A program made the position numbers and the translations under genes. A stretch of DNA of 42,865 nt from Alphaproteobacteria bacterium (lineage in GTDB: Bacteria > Pseudomonadota > Alphaproteobacteria > Caulobacterales > Caulobacteraceae), in assembly GCA_025359785.1 (NCBI GenBank), contig JANYET010000063.1:1-42865 (forward strand), written 5' to 3'. The notes under the pieces are model-generated. The model searched no databases. It worked only from the letters and a program-made list of their open reading frames with translations, and was not told the origin of the DNA. This document shows positions 8,309 to 17,907 of the stretch, one piece after another (positions within the stretch are counted from its first letter, which is position 1; every line of letters begins with the position of its first letter).

Positions 8309-9028
8309 ATGCCGCCTATCCTGAAATCCCTGCTCAAGCGGATCGAGAGCCGCGCCCTGATCCTGACGATCGGCTCGGCCGGCGCGTTCTGGGCCTTCTT
8401 CAACATCGCCGGCGAGGTCAGCGACGGCGAGACCAGCGCCTTCGACAAGCGCCTCCTGCTGGTGCTCCGAAACCCGGCCGATCCCAGCAACCCGATCGGG
8501 TCGCGGTCCTTTCAGGAGGCGATGCGCGATGTGACCGCGCTGGGCGGCGTAACCGTGATGACGATGGTCACCGTCGTGGCGGTCATGGCGTTCCTGATGC
8601 ATCGCCGGCGTTGGCATGCCGGCATCCAGGCGATGACCGTGCTGTTGGCCTTCGCGTCCAGCGAGGGCCTCAAGACCTTCTACAGCCGACCCCGGCCGGA
8701 CCTCGTGCCGCACGGCAGCTATGTCTATTCAGGGAGCTTCCCCAGTGGTCATTCCACCCTGTCCGCGGCGACCTTCCTGACGCTGGCCATGCTGATCGCC
8801 AGCCTCGAGCCGAACCGCGGGACCAAGCGGATGGTCTTCGGGCTCGCAGCCTTCCTGGTGCTGGGGATCGGGTTCAGCCGCGTCTATCTCGGTGTCCACT
8901 GGCCCAGCGACGTGCTCGCCGGCTGGTCGCTGGGCGCGGCCTGGGCGCTGGCGGCCTGGATCGTGCTCCTGCGGTTCGGCGCGCGCGACGACGTCAAGGG
9001 GCCTGACGTCTCCGGCGCGGCGCCCTGA
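8309..9028 (+). CDS. PAP2-family membrane phosphatase
   Basis: The 239-residue membrane protein has about five to six hydrophobic helices and all three PAP2 / acid phosphatase signatures: KTFYSRPRP, the PSGH motif (GSFPSGHST), and SRVYLGVHWPSDV, whose His is catalytic. Such enzymes dephosphorylate lipid phosphates such as phosphatidic acid or undecaprenyl pyrophosphate on the periplasmic side of the inner membrane. The start at ATG 8309 has GGAG just 4 nt upstream. It ends 49 bp before the two-component pair and may share a transcript with it. That is consistent with envelope-stress control, which is an inference from position. Confidence 0.9.
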   Translation: MPPILKSLLKRIESRALILTIGSAGAFWAFFNIAGEVSDGETSAFDKRLLLVLRNPADPSNPIGSRSFQEAMRDVTALGGVTVMTMVTVVAVMAFLMHRRRWHAGIQAMTVLLAFASSEGLKTFYSRPRPDLVPHGSYVYSGSFPSGHSTLSAATFLTLAMLIASLEPNRGTKRMVFGLAAFLVLGIGFSRVYLGVHWPSDVLAGWSLGAAWALAAWIVLLRFGARDDVKGPDVSGAAP

Positions 9029-9077
9029 TCCGCCACGCCGACTTCCCGCCGGCGCCGGTTCGGCGCAGGATTGAGCC

Positions 9078-9755
9078 ATGAAGCTGTTGATCGTCGAGGA
9101 CGACAAGGAGGCCGCGGGCTACCTCAAGCGGGCGCTCTCCGAGGCCGGGCATGCCGTGGACTATGCCGCCGCGGGCCGCGACGGTCTGATGCTGGCGGTC
9201 GGCGAGACCTATGATGTGATCATCCTGGACCGCATGCTGCCGGAGATCGACGGGCTGGCGATCCTGCGGACCATGCGCGCCTCCAACGTCAAAACGCCGG
9301 TCCTGCTGCTCACCGCGCTGGGCGGCATCGACGACCGCGTGGAGGGCCTGGAGGCCGGGGGCGACGACTATCTGGTCAAGCCCTTCGCCTTCGCCGAGCT
9401 GGTGGCGCGGGTGAACGCGCTCGCCCGCCGGCCACCGACCCAGGAAATGCCGACCGAGCTGGCTGTCGCCGATCTTCGGCTCAACCTGCTGAAACGCACG
9501 GTGACCCGCGGCGGGCGGCGCATCGACCTGCAGCCGCGCGAGTTCCAGCTGCTGGAATATATGTTGCGGCACGCCGGCCGCGTGGTGACGCGGACCATGC
9601 TGCTGGAAAGTGTCTGGGACTTCCACTTCGATCCCAAGACCAACATCGTCGAGAGCCATATGAGCCGGCTTCGCGGCAAGGTGGACCGAGGCCATGGCTG
9701 CGACCTGATCCACACGGTTCGCGGCGCGGGCTACATCCTGCGCGAGCCCGACTAG
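9078..9755 (+). CDS. OmpR-family response regulator
   Basis: This is a 225-residue two-domain transcription factor. The receiver domain (1-115) has the acidic pair Asp8-Asp9, phospho-acceptor Asp51 (ILDRMLPEIDG), Thr79 and Lys101 (LVKPF), so all catalytic residues are intact. A winged-helix DNA-binding domain follows (about 125-222), with LQPREFQLLEYMLRHAGRVVTR and the recognition-helix region VESHMSRLRGKV. Its stop codon is immediately followed by the GTG start of the kinase gene, which points to translational coupling. Target genes cannot be read from the sequence; the adjacent PAP2 gene is a reasonable candidate. Confidence 0.94.
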   Translation: MKLLIVEDDKEAAGYLKRALSEAGHAVDYAAAGRDGLMLAVGETYDVIILDRMLPEIDGLAILRTMRASNVKTPVLLLTALGGIDDRVEGLEAGGDDYLVKPFAFAELVARVNALARRPPTQEMPTELAVADLRLNLLKRTVTRGGRRIDLQPREFQLLEYMLRHAGRVVTRTMLLESVWDFHFDPKTNIVESHMSRLRGKVDRGHGCDLIHTVRGAGYILREPD

Positions 9756-11093
9756 GTGTTCCGCTCGACCAGCCTGCGTCTGGCGGGGCTCTACACGGCG
9801 GTCTTCGCCCTGTCGGTGATCGTCCTGGGGGTGATCACCCTGTTCACCACCCGCGCGGCGCTGGGCGAGCAGTTCGACGCCCGCATCCGGGCCGAGTCCG
9901 CGGCGCTGGCGCAGGAATACCGCGCCGAGGGGCTGAAGGGGGTGATCGACGCCGTGCACGAGCGGGACACGACGCCGGGCGCCCTGGATTTCGGCGTCCA
10001 GGGCCCCGCCGGCGAACCGCTGGCGGGACGGCTGGCGACCACCCAGGCTGCCATGGGCTGGTCGCAGACGACGCACGCGCCGCAAGCCGGGGGCGAGGCG
10101 ATCCGGCTGTTCTCTGTCGCCCTGCCGGATGGCTACAAGCTGCTGGTCGGCGACGACGAGGACCGGATCGAAACCCTCGACGGCGTGGTGCTGCGCGGCT
10201 TCGGGGTAGCCTTCCTGGGCGTGGTGATCCTGGGCGTGTTCGGCGGCTATGCGCTGAGCCGCGACGTGCACCGCAGGCTGGCGGCGATCTCCGGCACGGC
10301 CGAGGCGATCATCGACGGCGATCTGGCGAGGCGGGTCCCGGTGCGGGGCTCCGACGACGATCTCGACCGCCTGGCGCTGACCTTCAACCGCATGCTCGAC
10401 CGGATCGCGGCGCTGATGGAGAGCCTGAAGCAGGTCTCCAACGACATCGCCCACGACATGCGCACCCCGCTCACCCGGCTGCGCCAGAAGCTCGAAGCCG
10501 GGCTGGCGGCGCCGCAAGGCGCCGCGCCCGGGGGCGCCGCGCCGGCGCTGGAAAGTGTGCTGAGCGATCTGGACTCGATCCTGGAGACCTTCGCCGCCCT
10601 CCTGCGTATCGCCCAGATCGAGAGCGGCGCGCGGCGCGCGGCGTTCCAGCCCTGTGATCTGGCGGCGTTGGCGCGCACGGTCACCGACGCCTTCGCGCCC
10701 TCGGCGGAAGACCAGCACCAGTCTCTGACCTGTGCGGGGGCCGCCCCTGCGCCGGTGGATGGCGACCCGGAACTTCTGACCCAGATGCTGGTCAATCTGG
10801 TGGAGAACGCGCTGCGGCACGCAGGGCCCGGCGCGCGGATCATCGTGCAGGTCGGGCGTGAGGCGCGCGCCTCGGTGCTGTCGGTGACGGACAACGGACC
10901 CGGCGTGCCGGAGACCGAGCGGGAGCGCCTGTTCGACCGGTTCTATCGTCTGGAACACAGCCGCTCGACGCCCGGCAGCGGTCTTGGCCTGGCGCTGGTC
11001 GCCGCGGTCGCGCGACTGCATGGCGCCGAGGTCGGGCTGTATCAGGCCAATCCAGGCCTGGAAGCGCGTGTCACCTTCCGCGACGCCGCCTGA
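9756..11093 (+). CDS. EnvZ-type sensor histidine kinase, partner of the upstream regulator
   Basis: This 445-residue inner-membrane kinase has TM1 at about 10-32, a periplasmic sensor loop of about 120 residues, and TM2 at about 148-170. The HAMP segment that follows is RRLAAISGTAEAIIDGDLAR. The HisKA domain carries SNDIAHDMRTPLTRL with phospho-acceptor His233. The HATPase domain has the N box (NLVENALRHA), G1 (VTDNGPGVP), F box (LFDRFYRLE) and G2 (GSGLGLALV). An Ala/Pro/Gly-rich insertion (PQGAAPGGAAPALE) lies between the two HisKA helices and is unusual. The start is GTG 9756, contiguous with the regulator stop. The signal it senses is unknown. Confidence 0.94.
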   Translation: MFRSTSLRLAGLYTAVFALSVIVLGVITLFTTRAALGEQFDARIRAESAALAQEYRAEGLKGVIDAVHERDTTPGALDFGVQGPAGEPLAGRLATTQAAMGWSQTTHAPQAGGEAIRLFSVALPDGYKLLVGDDEDRIETLDGVVLRGFGVAFLGVVILGVFGGYALSRDVHRRLAAISGTAEAIIDGDLARRVPVRGSDDDLDRLALTFNRMLDRIAALMESLKQVSNDIAHDMRTPLTRLRQKLEAGLAAPQGAAPGGAAPALESVLSDLDSILETFAALLRIAQIESGARRAAFQPCDLAALARTVTDAFAPSAEDQHQSLTCAGAAPAPVDGDPELLTQMLVNLVENALRHAGPGARIIVQVGREARASVLSVTDNGPGVPETERERLFDRFYRLEHSRSTPGSGLGLALVAAVARLHGAEVGLYQANPGLEARVTFRDAA

Positions 11094-11095
11094 GG

Positions 11096-11109
11096 CGCCA
11101 ACATTGGCG
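11096..11109. promoter_or_regulatory. Short hairpin between kinase and YncE-like gene
   Basis: CGCCAACATTGGCG is a near-perfect palindrome (5-6 bp arms around CA) just after the kinase stop. No T-run follows, so it could be a weak terminator or an operator for the gene at 11177. The function is not established. Confidence 0.3.
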
Positions 11110-11176
11110 TTCGACAATCCTGGCGTCATTCAACGGCCACGCAGCCGCGCCTAAACAGGGAAAAATAGGAGATCGC

Positions 11177-12196
11177 ATGACCGTTTCACGTATCGCCGCG
11201 CTTTGCCTGAGTCTCTGCGCGCCCATCCTTTGCGCCGGGGGCGGCGCCGCCCAGGCCGCTGATGCAGGGGCCTCCGGCTATCGCGTCGTCGATCGCATCG
11301 ATGGCCCCGACGGCGGCTGGGACTACGTGCGTGTGGATGCCTGGAACAACCGCGTGCTGGTGGCGCACGGCGGTTCCGTCATGGCGACAGACCTCGCCAC
11401 CAAGGCGGTGACCACCTTCGGGGCTGGCGCGATCCTGCACGACGCCATGCCGGTCAACGGCGGCGCTGAGGTGATGGTGACCAATGGCGGAACGGCGACG
11501 GCGGTGTTCATCGACGCCAAGACCAACGCCGTGGTGGCCACCGTGCCAACCGGCAAGGGCCCTGATGCAGCGGCCTTCGACGCCAAGACCGGCCTGGTGC
11601 TGGTGATGGATCATGCTGGCGGCCAGATCACCCTGATCGATCCCAAGACCCACAAGCTGGCTGGAACCATCGAGGTAGGCGGCGACCTGGAGGCCGCGGC
11701 GACCGACGGGAGTGGCAAGGCCTACGTCAATGTCGAGAACAAGAACGAGATCGCCGTCGTCGATATCGCCGGACGCAAGGTGGTGAAGCGCTATCCGCTC
11801 ACCGGCTGCGACGGGCCGACGGGGCTGGCCTACGACGCCGCCGACAAGCTGCTGATCGCCGCCTGCGACGGGTCCACCGATGTGGTCGAAGCGGCCACCG
11901 GCAAGGTCCGCCAGACCCTGGCTACCGGCAAGGGCGCCGATGGCATCGCCTTCGATCCGCGCCAGAAGCTCGCCTTCGTGCCTAGCCGCGAGGGGACCCT
12001 GGCGGTCATCGCCTTCGCCAAGGGCAAGGGAACGATCATCGACACCGTCCCGACTCAGGCCGGCGCGCGGACCATCGCGCTGGATGAGCGCAGCGGCCGG
12101 CTCTACCTGCCCACCGCCAAGTTCATGCCCGCGGCCCCCGGTGTCCGGTCCGGCAGAATCCCCGGCACCTTCCAGGTGCTCGTCGTCGGCAAGTGA
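11177..12196 (+). CDS. Exported YncE-like beta-propeller protein
   Basis: The 339-residue protein has a cleavable Sec signal (residues 1-27, ending AAQA). Repeated blades then follow, of the form VxVIDxxTxKVxxTIxxGxxP, for example VFIDAKTNAVVATVPTGKGP, LIDPKTHKLAGTIEVGG and VVEAATGKVRQTLATGKG. This is the YncE / YVTN beta-propeller pattern. Such proteins are periplasmic or secreted; several bind DNA or cofactors, but no enzymatic function is assured. The start ATG 11177 has AGGAG about 8 nt upstream. It stands alone between the two-component genes and the convergent esterase. Confidence 0.85.
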   Translation: MTVSRIAALCLSLCAPILCAGGGAAQAADAGASGYRVVDRIDGPDGGWDYVRVDAWNNRVLVAHGGSVMATDLATKAVTTFGAGAILHDAMPVNGGAEVMVTNGGTATAVFIDAKTNAVVATVPTGKGPDAAAFDAKTGLVLVMDHAGGQITLIDPKTHKLAGTIEVGGDLEAAATDGSGKAYVNVENKNEIAVVDIAGRKVVKRYPLTGCDGPTGLAYDAADKLLIAACDGSTDVVEAATGKVRQTLATGKGADGIAFDPRQKLAFVPSREGTLAVIAFAKGKGTIIDTVPTQAGARTIALDERSGRLYLPTAKFMPAAPGVRSGRIPGTFQVLVVGK

Positions 12197-12203
12197 CGCC
12201 GCC

Positions 12204-12872
12204 CTAGGGTCGCTTAGCCAGTTCCCGGGCCACGACCGGCGCGAGCCGGTTGACGATGACCTGCACGCCGGCGGCGTTCGGATGGATGGCGTCAGCCTGG
12301 TTCAACGCCTTGTTGCGCGCCACCCCGGCCAGCAGGTCGGGGTAGAGCGTCACGCCGTGGAGCTTGGCGAGGCTGGGATAGATAGCGTCGAAGTCGCGGG
12401 CGTAGCCGGCGCCGATTTCCCGCGGCGCGCGCATCCCGGCCAGGACCACGCCCATGTGGCGTTCCTTCAACCGGGTCAGGATCCTGTCGAGATTGGCTCG
12501 GGTGATCTTCGGATCGACGCCTTGCAGGATGTCGTTGCCGCCCAGCGCCACGACCACCACCTGGGTGTCCGGCCGGATGCTGAAATCCATGCGGCCGGCG
12601 CCGTCCTGCGTCGTGTCGCCGGAGACGCCGGCGCCGCGCACCATGTTGGCCACGCCCAGCCTCTCCAGCGCCGCGTGCAGCCGGATCGGCAGGGAGTCGG
12701 CCTGCGGCAGGCCGTAACCGGCGGTGATCGAGTCGCCGAGGATCGTGATCACCTGTCCGCGCGCCGCCATGGCCTTGGTGGCCAGGGTCGCGGGCAGGGC
12801 GGCGAACGCCGTCGCGATAAGCATCCGGCGAGAAATCACCGCGAGAGAATTGGAGGGTCGTGTATCGGCCAT
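12204..12872 (-). CDS. tesA: SGNH/GDSL arylesterase-lysophospholipase, TesA type
   Basis: This 222-residue SGNH hydrolase shows block I ILGDSITAGYGL with nucleophile Ser48, block II GVSGDTTQDG, block III LGGNDILQG with Asn113, and block V ADAIHPN with Asp194 and His197. TesA-type enzymes are periplasmic thioesterase / lysophospholipase / arylesterases. The N-terminus contains SRRMLIATAFAALPATLATKAMA, a signal peptide with an SRRxL core that could use the Tat route. It lies divergent to an ABC ATPase-permease pair, the same arrangement as tesA-ybbA-ybbP in E. coli. That supports the name strongly. Confidence 0.93.
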   Translation of the reverse strand: MADTRPSNSLAVISRRMLIATAFAALPATLATKAMAARGQVITILGDSITAGYGLPQADSLPIRLHAALERLGVANMVRGAGVSGDTTQDGAGRMDFSIRPDTQVVVVALGGNDILQGVDPKITRANLDRILTRLKERHMGVVLAGMRAPREIGAGYARDFDAIYPSLAKLHGVTLYPDLLAGVARNKALNQADAIHPNAAGVQVIVNRLAPVVARELAKRP

Positions 12873-12928
12873 GGGTCCGTCCTATCTAGGGTATCCTGTA
12901 CGCAACTTGAACGCCTGAAGGGCTCTCC

Positions 12929-13641
<713 letters not shown>

Positions 13642-13645
<4 letters not shown>

Positions 13646-16158
13646 CGCCTCTGTCCTTCAGGTTCGCGAGCCGCGAGCTGCGTGGCGGCGTCCGCGGTTT
13701 CCGCATTTTCCTGGCCTGTCTGGCGCTGGGCGTGGCGGCGATCGCGGCGGCCGGCTCAACGGCCGAGGCCTTCCGGCGCGGGCTCGCCAGCCAGGCCGGC
13801 GAGATCCTCGGCGGTGACCTCGCCATCGGCATCCGCCAGCGCGGGTTCAACGCCCAGGAACAGGCGATCCTGGAGAAGGCCGGCAAGGTTTCCTATGCCG
13901 TGGCCTCGATCGCCATGGCCGAAGCGCCCTCGGGCGAGCGTCGGCTGATCGAGCTGCGCGGGGTCAACCAGACCTATCCGCTGGCCGGACAGGTGACCTT
14001 GCAGGGCGCATCCTCCCTGCAGGCGGCCATCGCCACCGTGGACGGCGTCGCCGGCGCGGTGGTCGAACAGCCGCTGCTCGACCGCCTGCACCTGAAGCTC
14101 GGTGACCGGTTCCTGGCCGGCAACATGGCGATGGTGGTGCGCGGCGTCCTGATGCAGGAGCCCGACCGCCTGTCGCGCGGCTTCGCGCTGGGGCCCCGGG
14201 TGATCACCAATCTGCCGGCGCTGCAGACCGGCGGCTTCATGGCGCCCGGCCTGCCGTTCGGCGAGACGGCCCGCGTGCTGCTGCCGCCCGGCGCGCCGTT
14301 GCAGGCCGCCAAGGCCGACCTGAAGACCAAGCTTGGCCCGATGATGCGGATGCGTGACCGCGAGGACGCCGCGCCGGGCATCCACCGGCTGATCGACCAG
14401 CTGGAGTATTTCCTGGGCTTCATCGGCCTGGCCTCCCTGGTCGCCGGCGGCCTGGGCGTCTTCGGGGCGGTCAGCGCCTATCTGGAGGCCCGCAAGCCGG
14501 TCATCGCGACGCTGAAGGCCCTGGGCGCCGAGGGGCAGCTGGTGCGCGACATCTACCTGATCCAGATCGGCCTGCTGGCTGCGCTCGGCGTCGCCATCGG
14601 CCTGGGCGTCGGCGCCGCCGCGCCCCTGGTCATGGGGATGATCATCCAGGACAGCCTGCCGATCCCGGCGCTGTTCGCCGTCTACCCGCAACCGCTCCTC
14701 AAGGCCGCGGCCTTCGGCCTGCTGTCGGCCGCCGCCTTTTCGCTGGCCCCGCTGGGCCGCGCGCGCTCCACCCCGCCGGCCAGCCTGTTTCGCAGCGACC
14801 TGTCGGGAACCCTGACGATCGGGCCGGAGATCGTCGGCGCCGTGCTGGCCGCCATCGGCCTGGCCGCCATGGCGGTGGTGACCGCGCCGACCCCGCTGGC
14901 CGCGGCCATCATGATCGCCGGCGTCGCGGTCTCGTTCGGCCTGCTCTGGGCGCTGGGCTGGGGCTCGGCGGTGCTGGCGGGCAAGGCGCGGGCCGGCGCC
15001 CGGGGTCCTTTGCGCATCGGCCTCGCCAACCTGGCCGGACCGCACTCGGCGGCGCGCACCGCCTCGCCGGCCATCGGCCTGGGCGTGGCGCTGCTGGCCG
15101 CCGTGGTGCTGATCCAGTCGGCCCTGCTCAACCAGGTGGCCGAGGTCGCGCCGCGCACCGCGCCGGCCCTGGTGTTCACCGACATCCCTGGCGACCGGGT
15201 CGCCGCCTTCGACGCCGCCGTCGCTCAAGCCTTCGGTCAGCCCCTGACCCCAAAGAACTATCTGCGCGAGCCTTTCGTGTCGGGCCGGATCATCAAGGTG
15301 CGGGGCGAGCCGGTCGATCCGACGAAGATCCCGCGCCAGGACCGCTGGGCCTGGGACAGCGACATCTCCATGTCGGCCATAGGCCCCGCGCCGGAAGACC
15401 CGGGGATCACCGACGGCGCCTGGTGGCCGGCGGGCTATGCCGGACCGCCGCTGGTCGCCATGGACGTCGAGGTAGCCAAGGGCGAGCGGGTGCGGGTCGG
15501 CGACGCCATCACGCTCTCTGTGCTCGGCAATGAGATCGAGGCCAAGGTGGGTGCGCTGCGCAAGGTGGACTTTGGCGGCTTCGGCGTGAGCTTCCCGCTG
15601 GTGATCACGCCCCAGGCCCTGGCCGGCGCCAATCTGCGGCAGGTGGCCATCGCCAAGGCGTCCAAGGCTCAGGAAACCCGGGTCATCCACGAGCTCGGCC
15701 GCGCGTTCCCGACCGTCAACGTGGTCTCGGTGCGCGAGCAGCTGGAGGCCGCCACCGACCTGTTCGGCCGCGTGGCCCTGGCGGTGCGTGGCGCGGCGGC
15801 GGTCGCGGCGCTGTCGGGCCTGCTGGTCCTGGCCGGCGCCATCGCGGCCCGCGCGCAGGCGCGGACGCGCGAAGCGGCGGTCCTGAAGGTGCTGGGCGCC
15901 TCGCGCGCGCAGATTCTGGCCGCCTATATTCTGGAATATGGCGCGGTCGGCGTCATCGCCGGTGCGGCCGGTGTCGCCCTGGGCTACGCGGCGGCCTGGC
16001 CGGTGGTGGTCAAGGTGTTCCACGCCAAGTGGAGCATGGACTGGGCCGGCGTCGCCGCCCTGCTGGCGGCCGCCGCCCTGGTCGCGGCCATCGGCGGCTT
16101 GCTGGCGGCCTTCCAGGCGCTTTCCAAACGCCCGGCGCCGGCACTGCGCGCAGAGTAA
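13642..16158 (+). CDS. ybbP: FtsX/MacB-like ABC permease, YbbP type
   Basis: This 838-residue membrane protein begins with an N-terminal helix (FRIFLACLALGVAAIAAAG, about 20-40). A periplasmic domain follows, which opens with EAFRRGLASQAGEILGGDLAI. A first FtsX membrane core lies at about 255-400 and further helices up to about 500. A second periplasmic domain comes next, and the last FtsX core is at about 715-835 with LSGLLVLAGAIAARAQARTREAAVL. The duplicated FtsX organisation and length match YbbP. It is translationally coupled to the ATPase. The cargo of YbbAP is not firmly known; lysophospholipid or toxic lipid handling is suspected because of the tesA linkage. Confidence 0.92.
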
Positions 16159-16166
16159 GCGCGAGG

Positions 16167-17510
16167 TCAGGCCGGGGCCCGAAGCCGTGTACGCCGGGAC
16201 CAGGCCATGATGGCGAACCCCACAGCCACGCCCGCAAGGATGGCGAGCCAAGCCCCGGATTGCGTCTGGCTGAGCATGGCGAGGCAGACGGGAACCGCCA
16301 GCATCACGAACAGGTCCACGGGCGCGAACCGGGGCAGGCCGCGCCGACCGCGGATCACCGGCAGCGCCGCCATCGAAGCCAGGTAGACCAGTAGGCGTGA
16401 GGCGACGCTTAGGATCGCCAAGGCCTTGAATCCGCCGCTTAGCGCCAGGATCGCGGCCAGCCCCACCACGAGTAGCACCGCGTGGCGCGGGATGCCGTTG
16501 GCCGGCGCGATCCAGCCAAGCCAGCGCGGTAGGGATCCCTGCGCCTCAAGCGCGACGAGCCGGCGGGAGTTGAACAGGACAGTCGAGATCACATTGCCCA
16601 GGATAGAGAGGGTCGCGCCGACCACGACCAAGGCCAAGCCCGCCCGTCCCGCCATGATCTCGCCCATGCGCGCCAGCGGCGCCTTGGGAATCGCGTGGGG
16701 ATCGTAGGCGACGGCGATGAATCCCCAAGTCAGTGCTGCGTAAAGAATGACGACGGCGACGAAGACGCAAAGCACGGCGAGCGGCAGATCGCGTCGGGGG
16801 TTGCGCGCCTCTCCAGCTTGGGTCAGCGCGCCCTCGAAGCCGACAAAGGCGTAGGCGGCCAGCAGCACGGCCTGCGCCGGCGACCAGTGTTGTGTCGCCT
16901 GCGACCCGACGGTGTGAACCAGGCTGGGCGCCGCCAGCACCAGCAGGAGCAGCAGTGGGGCGATCTTGGCCAAGGACATCAACTGCAGCACATCCGCGCT
17001 GCGCCGGTTGGCGGCCAGGTTCACAGCCAGTACGATCGCCAGTGCGGCGAGCACCACCGCGGCATGGGCCAATGGCCCGTCAAACGGCGGCTGCGCGGCA
17101 GTCAGAATGTAGTCGGCCAGCAGATTGGCGTTAGCCGCCACCGAGGCGGTCGTGGACAGGAAGGCCAACCAGCCGGCCTGAAAGCCCGCCGCCGGGCCGA
17201 ACGCCTCGCCTACATAGACAATCGGCCCTCCGGTGCGGTCGAACAGGCCAGCCAGAGCGGCCATCCCGACCACCACTGGCAGCATAGCCAACCCGACGCC
17301 CAGCACCACGACCGGCGCCCAGGGGCCGACGTTCTGGGCCACCACCCCCGGCAGGGAAAAGACCCCGGCGCCTACGAGGCTGTTGAAAGCCATGGCGGCC
17401 AGGCCCCAAACCCCGACGCTACGCAGAAGCTCGCCGCTTTTGAGGCTCATCTGATGCGCGCGCTCCCCTGGCCCAGCTCCGACTGGGCGGAGCGAATCGA
17501 CGGAGGTCAC
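16167..17510 (-). CDS. APC-family amino acid/amine permease
   Basis: A 447-residue polytopic protein with about 12 hydrophobic helices. The first contains GVWGLAAMAFNSLVGAGVFSLPG, the characteristic unwound TM1 glycine motif of the APC superfamily, and YAFVGFEGALTQAGEARNPRRDLPLAV is the conserved TM6-loop region. It likely imports or exchanges an amino acid or amine with protons. GTG 17510 gives the longest form but has no clear ribosome site; ATG 17450 (MSLKSGELLRSVG) would start at the usual family position and may be the true start. It is convergent with ybbP, with an 8 bp gap. The substrate is unknown. Confidence 0.88.
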   Translation of the reverse strand: MTSVDSLRPVGAGPGERAHQMSLKSGELLRSVGVWGLAAMAFNSLVGAGVFSLPGVVAQNVGPWAPVVVLGVGLAMLPVVVGMAALAGLFDRTGGPIVYVGEAFGPAAGFQAGWLAFLSTTASVAANANLLADYILTAAQPPFDGPLAHAAVVLAALAIVLAVNLAANRRSADVLQLMSLAKIAPLLLLLVLAAPSLVHTVGSQATQHWSPAQAVLLAAYAFVGFEGALTQAGEARNPRRDLPLAVLCVFVAVVILYAALTWGFIAVAYDPHAIPKAPLARMGEIMAGRAGLALVVVGATLSILGNVISTVLFNSRRLVALEAQGSLPRWLGWIAPANGIPRHAVLLVVGLAAILALSGGFKALAILSVASRLLVYLASMAALPVIRGRRGLPRFAPVDLFVMLAVPVCLAMLSQTQSGAWLAILAGVAVGFAIMAWSRRTRLRAPA

Positions 17511-17625
17511 GGTGACACTATTTGGGGTTGGCGATGGTCAAATGCGCGCGGGGCAGTGGCTATTTGATACATCATCATCGCAACTTCCCGCACCGACTCT
17601 GCTGCTGGCAGGAAACCTCGAGACT

Positions 17626-17699
17626 AGGTCGACACGATATCTATTGCGAAAGGTCGAAGGTCGCGCGCGCATGTGCCGCAATAGCTATCGTGTCGATCT
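17626..17699. repeat. Long inverted repeat, 20-bp arms with one mismatch
   Basis: The arm TCGACACGATATCTATTGCG (17629-17648) is complementary to 17677-17696 at 19 of 20 positions. Three more outer positions pair as AG/CT plus a G-U wobble. The spacer is 28 nt and contains GGTCGAAGGTCGCGCGCGC. As RNA this gives a stem of about 23-24 bp. No T-run follows, so it is not a simple intrinsic terminator. Confidence 0.85.
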
Positions 17700-17759
17700 G
17701 GAGCGCGGCGGTGAGGTGGCGTACACCCGCCCAGGATTGCCCGCTTTAAAGTCACTTCC

Positions 17760-17787
17760 GCGCGGGATTGGCGCCGCATTCCCGCGC
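17760..17787. repeat. Perfect 8-bp inverted repeat in the same leader
   Basis: GCGCGGGA (17760-17767) pairs exactly with TCCCGCGC (17780-17787) around a 12-nt interior in which two further base pairs are possible. It lies 120 bp upstream of the HAF-repeat gene start. Confidence 0.65.
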
Positions 17788-17907
17788 TCGCTGAACGGTA
17801 GTCGCGCCGCAGGCGAACCCGGTTGCTTTGCCAGGCGCAGCTTGTCACCACTCTTCTCACGATGTCCGAACCCCAGACGGGAACTGGCATCTGCGGGGGA
17901 AGCCTGA

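Larger units (their letters stand above)
17511..17907. other. 397-bp non-coding leader with two inverted repeats
   Basis: No open frame here has convincing codon bias or a ribosome site. The segment is less GC-rich at its left end and holds a long inverted repeat (17626-17699) and a shorter perfect one (17760-17787). It ends at the GGGGGAAG ribosome site of the HAF-repeat gene. It probably holds the promoters for that gene and for the divergent permease. Confidence 0.6.

Noticed and set aside
8994..11129. 711-codon antisense frame over the two-component pair
   Set aside because: Both genes beneath it have complete catalytic motifs, and the antisense protein is Gln/Arg/His-rich with no recognisable domain.
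13756..16251. 831-codon antisense frame over ybbP
   Set aside because: Shadow of the permease; extreme Gln/Arg/Gly/His content.
17522..17749. 75-codon frame in the HAF-gene leader
   Set aside because: No ribosome site or codon bias, and it runs straight through the long inverted repeat.
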